Below, piece by piece: positions 36,000 through 44,682 of a DNA stretch of 64,000 nucleotides. The notes under the pieces are model-generated. The model did no database searches, was not told the DNA's origin, and saw only the letters and a list, made by a program, of their open reading frames with translations. The stretch is from Candidatus Mycobacterium wuenschmannii. GTDB lineage: Bacteria > Actinomycetota > Actinomycetes > Mycobacteriales > Mycobacteriaceae. The first letter of the stretch is position 1, and every line of letters begins with the position of its first letter. Both the position numbers and the translations under genes were made by a program. The stretch lies in the NCBI RefSeq assembly GCF_030252325.1, contig NZ_CP126981.1, forward strand, positions 4,216,001 through 4,280,000, written 5' to 3'.

Positions 36000-37120
36000 C
36001 CGCTGTCGACGACGCAGAGCGCAGCCACTTGCACGTGGGCGTGGCCCTCGACGGCTACGGTTGGCACCCGCACGCCTGGCGGCCCACCTTGGCGGCGAAC
36101 CCCGCGACGGAATCGGTGCTGTCCGGCCGGTATTGGGCCGGCCTGGCGGCGACCGCCGAGCGCGGACTACTGGACTTCCTCACCATCGACGACACCCTGC
36201 AACCTCAGGCGGGCCGGCGTGAACCGATCAGCCCGCGGCGGCTGGCCGGTCGCGGCGATGCCGTTCTCACCGCGGCCCGCATCGCTCCGGTCACCGAGCA
36301 CATCGGTTTGATCCCGGTCGCGACCGTTACGCACACCGAGCCGTTTCACGTCTCGAAAGCGATTGCGACGCTGGATCATGTCTCGCGCGGGCGCGCTGGC
36401 TGGCAGCCGCGGGTGAGTTCGACGGCGCACGAAGCCGCGCTGTTCGGGCGGCGCGACGCGTCCGCAGACGGTGACGAGCTCTTCGACGAGGCTGCCGACG
36501 CCGTCGAGGTGGTACGCCGGTTGTGGGACAGCTGGGAAGACGACGCGATCATTCGCGACGCCGACTCCGCGCGATTCATCGACCGGAACAAGTTGCACTA
36601 CATCGACTTTCAGGGCACGCGCTTCTCGGTCAAGGGCCCGTCGATCACGCCGCGCTCGCCGCAGGGCCAGCCAGTGGTAGCAGCGCTGGCGCACGCCCCG
36701 CGCATCTACGAATTCGCGGCGTCGAGCGCCGATTTGGTCTTCATCACGCCCACCGACGCCGCATCGCTCGACGCGATCCTCGAAGAGGTCGCAGCGGCGG
36801 GCGGGCGCAACCTGAAGGTCTACGCCGACATCGTCGTGACATTCGGCGGCGACACCGAGTTCGGCTCGGACGCCTGGATCTTCGGTGGCGATGCCACCGA
36901 GGTCGTCGACTTGGTGCTGGGCTGGCAGCAGCACGGCATCGACGGTGTGCGACTGCGGCCGGCGGTCAACGCCACCGACCTGCCGGTGATCGTCGACGAG
37001 GTGGTCCCACTATTGCAGCGGGCCAACCGGTTTCGTGCTTCCTACTCTCCAGGCGAGACGCTCCGGCAACGACTCGGCCTGCCCATTGCGCCCAACCGTT
37101 ACGCGGAGGTGACCCCGTGA
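35996..37120 (+). CDS. Luciferase-like monooxygenase 1
   Basis: Flavin- or F420-dependent oxidoreductase with the bacterial luciferase TIM barrel, 374 residues. It shows AERGLLDFLTIDDTLQP near the N-terminus, TEHIGLIPVATVTHTEPFHVSKAIATLDHVSRGRAGW (split here: GLIPVATVTHTEPFHVSKAI then TLDHVSRGRAGW), and FDEAADAVEVVRRLWDSWE, typical of the NtaA/DszA-related branch. It overlaps its neighbours on both sides by 4 bases. Substrate unknown. Confidence 0.88.
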   Translation: MTAVDDAERSHLHVGVALDGYGWHPHAWRPTLAANPATESVLSGRYWAGLAATAERGLLDFLTIDDTLQPQAGRREPISPRRLAGRGDAVLTAARIAPVTEHIGLIPVATVTHTEPFHVSKAIATLDHVSRGRAGWQPRVSSTAHEAALFGRRDASADGDELFDEAADAVEVVRRLWDSWEDDAIIRDADSARFIDRNKLHYIDFQGTRFSVKGPSITPRSPQGQPVVAALAHAPRIYEFAASSADLVFITPTDAASLDAILEEVAAAGGRNLKVYADIVVTFGGDTEFGSDAWIFGGDATEVVDLVLGWQQHGIDGVRLRPAVNATDLPVIVDEVVPLLQRANRFRASYSPGETLRQRLGLPIAPNRYAEVTP

Positions 37121-38238
37121 CTCCCACACCGCTGTCCATTCTCGACCTGTCGCCGATCAGCGCGGGCAGTGACGCCGCGACGGCGTTGCGCAATACGATC
37201 GACCTGGCTCAGCACGCGGAGCGGTGGGGGTATCGCCGATTCTGGATCGCCGAGCATCACTTCGTCGGCGTCGCAAGCTCGGCGCCCGCGGTGCTGATCG
37301 GCCAGATTGCCTCCGCTACCAACACCATTCGGGTCGGATCGGCGGCCGTCCAGCTGAGCCACACCACCGCACCCGCGGTCGTCGAGAGCTTTGGCATCCT
37401 CGATGCGTTCTACCCCGGCCGCATCGACCTCGGCCTCGGCCGTGGCCAGCGCCGCGACACCGGGTTCAAGCCCAAGCACCCGTCGAGCAAGGACCGACCA
37501 CCCCGGGAATGGCGTGAGGTCGACGGCGTGGTCATCCCGCTGCCGTTCAACCTGCAGGGTCTGCTCGACACCGAACGCGTGATGGCGACGATGGGGATCC
37601 TGCAGCAACCCGAGGCCGTCGCGCCTGACTTCGCCGACCAACTGGGCGACATCCTCGCCTTCCTCGACGGCAGCTACCGGGTCGACGGCTTCGACGTGCA
37701 CGCCGTGCCCGGGGAGCGATCGGGGTTGGCGCCGTGGATCTTTGGCAGTACCCGTGGGCAGAGCGGTCGGTTGGCCGGCGCGCACGGTCTGCCGTTTGTC
37801 GCGAGCTACCACATCACTCCGGCCACGGCGCTGGAAGCGATCGAGGCCTACCGGGACACGTTCGTTCCGTCGGCGACGCTGAAGGAGCCCTACGTCGTGG
37901 TGTCCGCCGACGTCGTGGTCGCCGACGACAGCGCTACCGCACGGGAACTCGCGGCCGGCTATGGGCAGTGGGTGTACTCGATCCGCACCGGAGTCGGCGC
38001 GGTGCCCTACCCGGCGCCCGGTGATTCCAGGCCCGTCAGTGAGGAACAGCTGCCGGTGGTCAAGGATCGGCTGGAGACGCAATTCGTCGGCGATCCTGAC
38101 GAGGTCGCCGACCGGCTCGCCGCCCTGCAACGGTTGAGCGGGGCCGACGAACTCGTCGTCACATCGGTCACCCACGACCACCGAGCCCGGCTGCGGTCGC
38201 ACGAGCTGCTCGCCGAACGGTGGGGCATCGATCGATGA
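37117..38238 (+). CDS. Luciferase-like monooxygenase 2
   Basis: 373 residues; the N-terminal PLSILDLSPISAGSDAATAL and RRFWIAEHHFVGVASSAPAV mark the LLM subfamily that acts on small alkanal- or sulfonate-type substrates (MsnO8-like). GSAAVQLSHTTAPAVVESFGILD completes the barrel start. GTG at 37117 overlaps the preceding stop. Its similarity to the first and third genes is low outside the fold, so this is not a recent tandem duplication. Confidence 0.9.
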   Translation: MTPTPLSILDLSPISAGSDAATALRNTIDLAQHAERWGYRRFWIAEHHFVGVASSAPAVLIGQIASATNTIRVGSAAVQLSHTTAPAVVESFGILDAFYPGRIDLGLGRGQRRDTGFKPKHPSSKDRPPREWREVDGVVIPLPFNLQGLLDTERVMATMGILQQPEAVAPDFADQLGDILAFLDGSYRVDGFDVHAVPGERSGLAPWIFGSTRGQSGRLAGAHGLPFVASYHITPATALEAIEAYRDTFVPSATLKEPYVVVSADVVVADDSATARELAAGYGQWVYSIRTGVGAVPYPAPGDSRPVSEEQLPVVKDRLETQFVGDPDEVADRLAALQRLSGADELVVTSVTHDHRARLRSHELLAERWGIDR

Positions 38239-39572
38239 GCGTGCGGGAAGGTAAGCAACGCAAGGCCGTTCATCTGGCCGCGCATTTTCCGGGCGTCAAC
38301 AGCACGACCGTCTGGACCGACCCGGAATCCGGCAGCCAGATCGACTTCGCGTCGTTCGAGCACATGGCCCGCACCGCCGAGCGTGGGCTGTTCGACTTCT
38401 TCTTCCTCGCCGAAGGGCTGCGACTGCGTGAGCACCGAGGCCGGATCTACGACCTCGACGTGGTGGGCCGGCCGGACACCTTCACGATTCTGGCTGCACT
38501 GGCCGCGGTCACCGACCGCCTCGGTTTGACCGGCACGATCAACACCACCTTCAACGAACCCTTCGAAGTGGCACGGCAATTCGCCACCCTCGACCAGTTG
38601 TCAGACGGTCGTGCCGGCTGGAACATCGTCACCTCATCGGACGCTTTCACCGGGGAGAACTTCCGTCGTGGTGGCTTCCTCCACCACGCGCACCGCTACG
38701 AGCGGGCCGAGGAGTTCCTGACCGTGGCCCGCGAATTCTGGGACAGCTGGGCGGCCGATGCGATCCGTGCCGACATCGAGGCGGGGGTGTTCGCCGATCC
38801 TGCCCGGGTCGGCATCGTCGAGCATCGCGGCCCGCACTTCGACGTGCGAGGTGTCGCGACGTTGCCCAGCGGCCCGCAGGGGCATCCAATTCTGTTGCAG
38901 GCCGGGGATTCCGACGATGGTCGCAACTTCGGCGCCCACTACGCCGATGCGCTGTTCACCCTGCACGGTTCGCTGGAAGACGGTCAGCGCTACTACGCCG
39001 ACGTGAAGAGTCGTGCGGCGTCATTCGGGCGAAACCCGGACGAGCTGAAGGTTTTTCCCGCCGCCACCTTCGTGCTTGGTGACACCGCCGCGGAGGCCGA
39101 CGACAAGGCGCGCCACATCAGGCGGCAGCAGATCAGCGGGCCGACGGCGATCGCGATGCTCGAGCAGGTGTGGGGTCGCGACCTGTCCGACTACGACCCC
39201 GACGGCCCGTTGCCCAAAGACGACCCCACCGGCGACACCAGTATCACGCAGGGCAGGGTGCGGCACGGCGACCCGATCGAGGTGGCTCGCCGCTATCGCG
39301 AACGTGCTGAGGCGCAGAATCTTTCGATCCGCGACCTGATCATCGAGGTGTCCAGCCGAGAGCAGTTCGTCGGGACCGCCGAACACGTCGCCGCGGAAAT
39401 CGACCGCTACATCCAGGCCGATGCGTGCGACGGGTTCATCTTCGTGCCGCACCTGACGCCACACGGTCTGGACGAGTTCGTCGATCGCGTGGTGCCCGTT
39501 CTGCAGGAACGGTCAGGATTTCGTACCGAGTACCGCGGCTCCACCCTGCGTGAGCATCTCGAGGACGGCTAG
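38235..39572 (+). CDS. Luciferase-like monooxygenase 3, NtaA/SnaA/DszA type
   Basis: 445 residues, the length of the NtaA/SnaA/SoxA branch that oxidises nitrilotriacetate, pristinamycin precursors and dibenzothiophene sulfone. Diagnostic segments are AHFPGVNSTTVWTDPESGSQIDF, split as AHFPGVNSTTVW plus the acidic stretch, FDFFFLAEGLRLREH, DQLSDGRAGWNIVTSSDAF and GRNPDELKVFPAATFVLGDT. ATG overlaps the previous stop. With the two upstream LLMs and a GNAT this points to breakdown of a heterocyclic or organosulfur compound; substrate not known. Confidence 0.9.
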   Translation: MSVREGKQRKAVHLAAHFPGVNSTTVWTDPESGSQIDFASFEHMARTAERGLFDFFFLAEGLRLREHRGRIYDLDVVGRPDTFTILAALAAVTDRLGLTGTINTTFNEPFEVARQFATLDQLSDGRAGWNIVTSSDAFTGENFRRGGFLHHAHRYERAEEFLTVAREFWDSWAADAIRADIEAGVFADPARVGIVEHRGPHFDVRGVATLPSGPQGHPILLQAGDSDDGRNFGAHYADALFTLHGSLEDGQRYYADVKSRAASFGRNPDELKVFPAATFVLGDTAAEADDKARHIRRQQISGPTAIAMLEQVWGRDLSDYDPDGPLPKDDPTGDTSITQGRVRHGDPIEVARRYRERAEAQNLSIRDLIIEVSSREQFVGTAEHVAAEIDRYIQADACDGFIFVPHLTPHGLDEFVDRVVPVLQERSGFRTEYRGSTLREHLEDG

Positions 39573-40309
39573 CGCGCCAGCGCGGTCGCCCGCTGCGTCG
39601 CCTCGCGAATCGGGCCGCGCCACACGTCGCCGTGACCGGGCAGCAGGATCTCGGTGTCCAGCAGTGCCAGCGCGGCCAGGCTGCGGATGCAGCCGTCCTG
39701 GTCGTGGCTGAACAACTCGGGCAGTAGCTGCGGACCGCTCTTCGCCAGCAGCGGGTGCCCGGTTACCAGTGCGTCGCCGCTGACGAGCACCCCGTCGACC
39801 AGATACGAGCAGTGGCCGCCGGTGTGGCCAGGCGTCGGGATGGCCATCGGGTTTCCGGGCAGCCCGGCGGCGACGTCGGCGGTCAGCGGCTGGGTGGTCG
39901 GGATGCCCTCCCGGCTGAGCCCGCCATCGCGCACGAGGTGTGCGGTCCACAGCGCCCAACGCGGCCGCCACAGGTTCAACGCGACATCGACGGGTGACGC
40001 CTGCTCGAGATACTCCCGTTTGGCGTGGCCGACCTCGTCGGCGTGGCAGTAGACCGGCGTGCGGTGCGTCTTGGCAAACCAGATCGCCGACCCCAGGTGG
40101 TCGATGTGGGCATGGGTCAGCAGAATCGCGCGTACGTCTTCGGGCCGGAAGCCGAGTGTGCGCAGCGAGGCCAGCACGTTCTCCCGGTCCCCGGGATAGC
40201 CGGCGTCGATCAGCAGTACCCCGCGTTCATCAGTGACCAGCGTCCAGTTGACCGCGCCGCCCTGGGCGAGGTGGACGCGGTCGGTGACGGCTTTGAGTAC
40301 GGGTGCCAT
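39569..40309 (-). CDS. Metallo-beta-lactamase-fold hydrolase (Rv0406c-like)
   Basis: Zinc-dependent hydrolase fold, 246 residues. HxHxDH is present as His66-Ala-His68-Ile-Asp70-His71, followed by [13 protein letters not shown] and the zinc-bridging Asp in VSGDALVTG, then a final LLPGHGDVW. Substrate unknown; the N-terminus lacks a signal, so it is not a secreted lactamase. It is divergent from fgd1, exactly as Rv0406c is in M. tuberculosis. ATG at 40309 is chosen over the longer upstream frame, which runs into the fgd1 region. Confidence 0.9.
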   Translation of the reverse strand: MAPVLKAVTDRVHLAQGGAVNWTLVTDERGVLLIDAGYPGDRENVLASLRTLGFRPEDVRAILLTHAHIDHLGSAIWFAKTHRTPVYCHADEVGHAKREYLEQASPVDVALNLWRPRWALWTAHLVRDGGLSREGIPTTQPLTADVAAGLPGNPMAIPTPGHTGGHCSYLVDGVLVSGDALVTGHPLLAKSGPQLLPELFSHDQDGCIRSLAALALLDTEILLPGHGDVWRGPIREATQRATALAR

Positions 40310-40355
40310 ATCCCGGAGTCTAGGTGTGCTCCTGAGAGGGAGTAGAAACGACAAC

Positions 40356-41366
40356 GTGGCTGAACTCAAACTGGGATACAAGGCGTCGGCGGAGCAGTTC
40401 GCCCCGCGTGAACTCGTCGAGCTGGCGGTTGCCGCCGAATCGCATGGGATGGACAGCGCAACGGTCAGCGACCACTTCCAGCCCTGGCGCCACGAGGGCG
40501 GCCACGCGCCGTTCTCGCTGGCCTGGATGACCGCGGTCGGCGAGCGCACCAAGCAGCTGCAGCTCGGCACCTCGGTGTTGACGCCGACATTCCGCTACAA
40601 CCCGGCCGTCATTGCGCAGGCCTTCGCGACCATGGGTTGCCTGTATCCGGACCGCATCTTCCTCGGCATCGGCACCGGCGAGGCGCTCAACGAGATCGCC
40701 ACCGGGTACGAGGGGGAGTGGCCGGAGTTCAAGGAGCGGTACGCGCGATTGCGCGAGTCGGTCCGGCTGATGCGGGAGCTGTGGCTGGGCGACCGTGTCG
40801 ACTTCGAGGGCGAGTACTACAAGACCAAGGGCGCCTCGATCTACGACGTGCCCGAGGGCGGCATCCCGATCTACATCGCCGCGGGCGGGCCTCAGGTGGC
40901 CAAGTACGCCGGCCGCGCCGGCGACGGGTTCATCTGCACCTCCGGCAAGGGTGAAGAGCTGTACAAGGACAAGCTGATTCCCGCCATGCGTGAGGGTGCC
41001 GAGGCTGCCGGGAAGAACCCCGACGACGTCGACCGGATGATCGAGATCAAGATCTCTTACGACCCGGACTCGGAGAAGGCCCTGCACAACACCAAGTTCT
41101 GGGCGCCGCTGTCGCTGACCGCCGAGCAGAAGCACAGCATCGACGACCCGATCGAGATGGAGAAGGCCGCCGACGCGCTGCCCATCGAGCAGGTCGCCAA
41201 GCGCTGGATCGTCGCCTCCGACCCCGACGAGGCTGTCGAGAAGGTCAAAGACTACGTCGACTGGGGCCTCAACCACCTGGTGTTCCACGACCCGCGCCAG
41301 GACCAGCGCCGCTTCCTGGAGCTGTTCCAGAAGGATCTCGAGCCCCGGCTGCGACGGCTCGGCTGA
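40356..41366 (+). CDS. fgd1: F420-dependent glucose-6-phosphate dehydrogenase
   Basis: Oxidises glucose-6-phosphate with coenzyme F420, giving F420H2 that feeds many mycobacterial reductases. 336 residues, the known length of Fgd1. It starts [20 protein letters not shown], has [20 protein letters not shown] with the catalytic His and Trp region, and [23 protein letters not shown] at 40356 is used. The pta gene follows 8 bp downstream. Its presence makes F420H2 available to the LLM enzymes encoded nearby. Confidence 0.97.
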   Translation: MAELKLGYKASAEQFAPRELVELAVAAESHGMDSATVSDHFQPWRHEGGHAPFSLAWMTAVGERTKQLQLGTSVLTPTFRYNPAVIAQAFATMGCLYPDRIFLGIGTGEALNEIATGYEGEWPEFKERYARLRESVRLMRELWLGDRVDFEGEYYKTKGASIYDVPEGGIPIYIAAGGPQVAKYAGRAGDGFICTSGKGEELYKDKLIPAMREGAEAAGKNPDDVDRMIEIKISYDPDSEKALHNTKFWAPLSLTAEQKHSIDDPIEMEKAADALPIEQVAKRWIVASDPDEAVEKVKDYVDWGLNHLVFHDPRQDQRRFLELFQKDLEPRLRRLG

Positions 41367-41374
41367 CCCGCGGC

Positions 41375-43453
41375 GTGCCTGCATCGTCGCCGGCCGGCAT
41401 TTACATCGCCGCACCCGAAGGAAGCACGGGTAAGTCGGCGATCGCGCTGGGGATTCTGCATCGGCTGGCCGCGACTGTCGCGAAAGTCGGTGTGTTTCGC
41501 CCGATTACGCGTAGTGGTCGCGACCGCGATCACATCCTCGACCTGCTGCTCGCCCACAGCACCGCGGATGTGCCGTACGAGCGCTGCATCGGTGTGGACT
41601 ATCAGCAGTTATACGCCGACCGCGATGTCGCCATCGAAGAGATCGTCGAGCGCTATCACGCGATGGCCGGCGAGTGCGATGCGGTCGTCATCGTCGGCAG
41701 TGACCACAGCGACTTGGGGGAGGGGGCCAGCCCGGCCGAACTGGCCGTCAACGCGCGCATCGCGGTCAACCTCGGGGCACCGGTCGTGCTCGCGGTCAAG
41801 GCCAGGGATCGCAGCCCCGAGCAGGTCGTCCATGTGGTCGAGGTCTGTCTCGCGGAATTGGCCTCCCAGCACGCCCACACCGCCGCTGTCGTCGCCAACC
41901 GTTGCGAGCCAACACAATTGACGGCCATCACCGACGCGTTACGGCGGCTCGCCCCGAAGACCTATGCCGTGCCCGACGAGCCGCTGCTGGTGGCGCCGAC
42001 GGTCGCCGACCTGCAGGCCGCGGTCAACGGCACACTGCTCAATGGTGACACCGCGCTGCTGAACCGCGAAGTGCTGGGCGTCGTGGTCGCCGGCATGACC
42101 GCCGACCATGTGCTCGAACGGCTCAGTGAGGCAGCGGCCGTGGTCACACCCGGGGACCGCTCCGACGTGGTGCTCGCGGTCGCGAGTGCCCATGCCGCCG
42201 AGGGGTTTCCGTCGCTGGCGTGCATCATTCTCAACGGCGGATTCGAGTTGCACCAGTCGACGGGTGCGCTGGTGGCCGGACTTCGGCTGCGGCTCCCAAT
42301 CATCGCCACGACGCTCGGCACTTTCGACACGGCCACCGCGGTCGGCTCCGCCAAGGGCCGGGTCACCACGTCGTCGCAGCGTAAGGTCGACACCGCGCTG
42401 CAATTGATAGAGACGCACGTCGACCTCACGGGCCTACTGGCGCAGTTGGCGATTCCGATCCCCAAGGTGACGACGCCGCAGATGTTCACCTACCAACTGC
42501 GCGAGCGCGCCAGGTCCGACCGTAAACGCATCGTGCTGCCCGAGGGCGACGACGACCGGATTCTCAAATCCGCCGGTCGCGTGCTGCAGCGCGGCATCGC
42601 CGACCTGACGATCCTCGGCGACGAGAACCAGATTCGTTCTCGTGCAGCCGAACTCGGCGTCAATCTGGATGCCGCCACCGTCTTCGACCCACGCACCAGC
42701 GAGCTGTGTGATCGGTTCGCTGAACAGTACGCCCAGTTGCGCGCCAAGAAGGGCGTGACCGTCGAGCAGGCCCGCGAGACCATTCATGACGTGTCCTACT
42801 TCGGCACGATGTTGGTGCACAACGACATGGTCGACGGGATGGTGTCGGGGGCGGCGCACACCACCGCGCACACCGTTCGGCCCGCCTTCGAGATCATCCG
42901 CACCGCCCCCGGCATCTCGACGGTCTCTAGCATCTTCCTGATGTGCCTGCCGGATCAGGTGCTGGCGTACGGCGATTGCGCGATCGTCCCGGACCCAACC
43001 GTCGAGCAGCTTGCCGACATCGCGATCAGTGGAGCGCAGACGGCAGCGCAATTCGGCATCGAGCCAAGGGTGGCCATGCTGTCCTACTCGACCGGTGAGT
43101 CCGGGACCGGGGCCGACGTTGACAAGGTGAGGGCGGCAACCGGATTGGTGCGCAGCCGCGACCCGAAGCTGCTGGTCGAGGGGCCGATCCAGTACGACGC
43201 CGCCGTCGAACCCTCCGTCGCTGCCACCAAGATGAAGGGCTCGCCAGTGGCCGGGCAGGCCACCGTGCTGATCTTCCCCGACCTGAATGCCGGCAACAAC
43301 GCCTATAAGGCGGTGCAGCGCAGTGCGGGCGCCATCGCGATCGGCCCGGTGCTGCAGGGCCTCAACAAGCCGGTCAACGACCTGTCCCGGGGTGCCCTGG
43401 TCGAGGACATCGTCAACACGATCGCGATCACCGCGATCCAGGCCCAAGCATGA
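41375..43453 (+). CDS. pta: Phosphate acetyltransferase
   Basis: Makes acetyl-phosphate from acetyl-CoA, reversibly. 692 residues in three parts: an N-terminal P-loop, dethiobiotin-synthetase-like domain ([18 protein letters not shown]), a DRTGG-type middle domain, and the C-terminal catalytic domain from about residue 370 with [32 protein letters not shown] and [12 protein letters not shown] start. It overlaps ackA by 4 bases, the usual acetate overflow pair. Confidence 0.95.
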   Translation: MPASSPAGIYIAAPEGSTGKSAIALGILHRLAATVAKVGVFRPITRSGRDRDHILDLLLAHSTADVPYERCIGVDYQQLYADRDVAIEEIVERYHAMAGECDAVVIVGSDHSDLGEGASPAELAVNARIAVNLGAPVVLAVKARDRSPEQVVHVVEVCLAELASQHAHTAAVVANRCEPTQLTAITDALRRLAPKTYAVPDEPLLVAPTVADLQAAVNGTLLNGDTALLNREVLGVVVAGMTADHVLERLSEAAAVVTPGDRSDVVLAVASAHAAEGFPSLACIILNGGFELHQSTGALVAGLRLRLPIIATTLGTFDTATAVGSAKGRVTTSSQRKVDTALQLIETHVDLTGLLAQLAIPIPKVTTPQMFTYQLRERARSDRKRIVLPEGDDDRILKSAGRVLQRGIADLTILGDENQIRSRAAELGVNLDAATVFDPRTSELCDRFAEQYAQLRAKKGVTVEQARETIHDVSYFGTMLVHNDMVDGMVSGAAHTTAHTVRPAFEIIRTAPGISTVSSIFLMCLPDQVLAYGDCAIVPDPTVEQLADIAISGAQTAAQFGIEPRVAMLSYSTGESGTGADVDKVRAATGLVRSRDPKLLVEGPIQYDAAVEPSVAATKMKGSPVAGQATVLIFPDLNAGNNAYKAVQRSAGAIAIGPVLQGLNKPVNDLSRGALVEDIVNTIAITAIQAQA

Positions 43454-44592
43454 CCGGTACCGTGCTGGTGCTCAATGCCGGCTCGTCGTCGCTGAAATAT
43501 CAACTGATCGAACCCGATTCGGGTGACTCGCTGGCCGACGGCACCGTCGAGCAGATCGGTGAGCCGTCGTCGCCGGTGGCTGACCACCGTGCAGCGCTAC
43601 AGGCCGCGTTCGAATCGCTCACCGCCGGAGGCATCGACCTGACGGCGTGCGGCTTGGCTGCGGTCGGGCATCGGGTGGTGCACGGCGGTGCGATCTTCTA
43701 CCGGCCGACCGTCATCGATGACTCGGTGATTTCCGAACTCGAGCAGCTGTCAACGCTTGCGCCGTTGCACAATCCACCCAACCTGCAGGGCATCGAGGTC
43801 GCCCGCGCCATGCTGCCCGGCGTGCCGCACGTCGCCGTCTTCGATACTGCGTTCTTTCACGACCTGCCCGCCGCCGCGGCGACTTATGCAATCGATCGGG
43901 AGTTGGCCCAGCGGTGGCACATTCGTCGGTATGGCTTCCACGGAACCTCACACCGATATGTCGGCGAGCAGGCCGCGGCGTTCCTGGGGAGACCGTGGAC
44001 CGAGCTGAATCAGATTGTCCTGCACCTGGGTAACGGTGCATCCGCGTCGGCCATCGCCGGCGGGCGTCCGGTCGAGACGTCGATGGGCCTGACGCCGCTG
44101 GAGGGTCTGGTGATGGGCACCCGCAGCGGCGATATCGATGCCGGCATCGTGGGCTACCTGCATCGCGAGGCCGGCATGAGTGTTGAGGACATCGAGTCGA
44201 TGCTCAACCATCGCTCCGGGCTGCTCGGCCTGGCGGGGGAGCGTGACTTCCGCCGATTGGGCGAGCTGATCGAATCAGGTGACGCTGCCGCCGAATTGGC
44301 GTACGACGTCTTCATTCACCGGCTGCGCAAGTACGTCGGCGGGTATCTCGCGGTGCTGGGCCAGACCGACGCGATCAGCTTCACCGCCGGCGTCGGCGAG
44401 AACGCCGCCGGGGTGCGCCTGGACGCACTGGGCGGCCTGCAGGGCCTGGGCATCGAGATCGATGCGGAGCGAAATGCGCAGCGGGTCAAGGGACCTCGGC
44501 AGATCTCCACCGATGCTTCGCCGATCGCCGTGTTGGTGATCCCGACGAACGAAGAGCTCGCGATCGCCCGCGACTGCCTGCGCGTGATCTAG
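43450..44592 (+). CDS. ackA: Acetate kinase
   Basis: Converts acetyl-phosphate and ADP to acetate and ATP. 380 residues with the ASKHA fold signatures [46 protein letters not shown] and the C-terminal [13 protein letters not shown] overlaps the pta stop. The following gene is on the other strand, 90 bases on. Confidence 0.97.
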   Translation: MTGTVLVLNAGSSSLKYQLIEPDSGDSLADGTVEQIGEPSSPVADHRAALQAAFESLTAGGIDLTACGLAAVGHRVVHGGAIFYRPTVIDDSVISELEQLSTLAPLHNPPNLQGIEVARAMLPGVPHVAVFDTAFFHDLPAAAATYAIDRELAQRWHIRRYGFHGTSHRYVGEQAAAFLGRPWTELNQIVLHLGNGASASAIAGGRPVETSMGLTPLEGLVMGTRSGDIDAGIVGYLHREAGMSVEDIESMLNHRSGLLGLAGERDFRRLGELIESGDAAAELAYDVFIHRLRKYVGGYLAVLGQTDAISFTAGVGENAAGVRLDALGGLQGLGIEIDAERNAQRVKGPRQISTDASPIAVLVIPTNEELAIARDCLRVI

Positions 44593-44682
44593 ATCGACGG
44601 GGTGAACAGGGTTGCGAAGCGAGCGGCCCCGATTGAATACGCCTTATCCTGGCACATCCGCCCGGGGCCCTCTCCTCACGAT

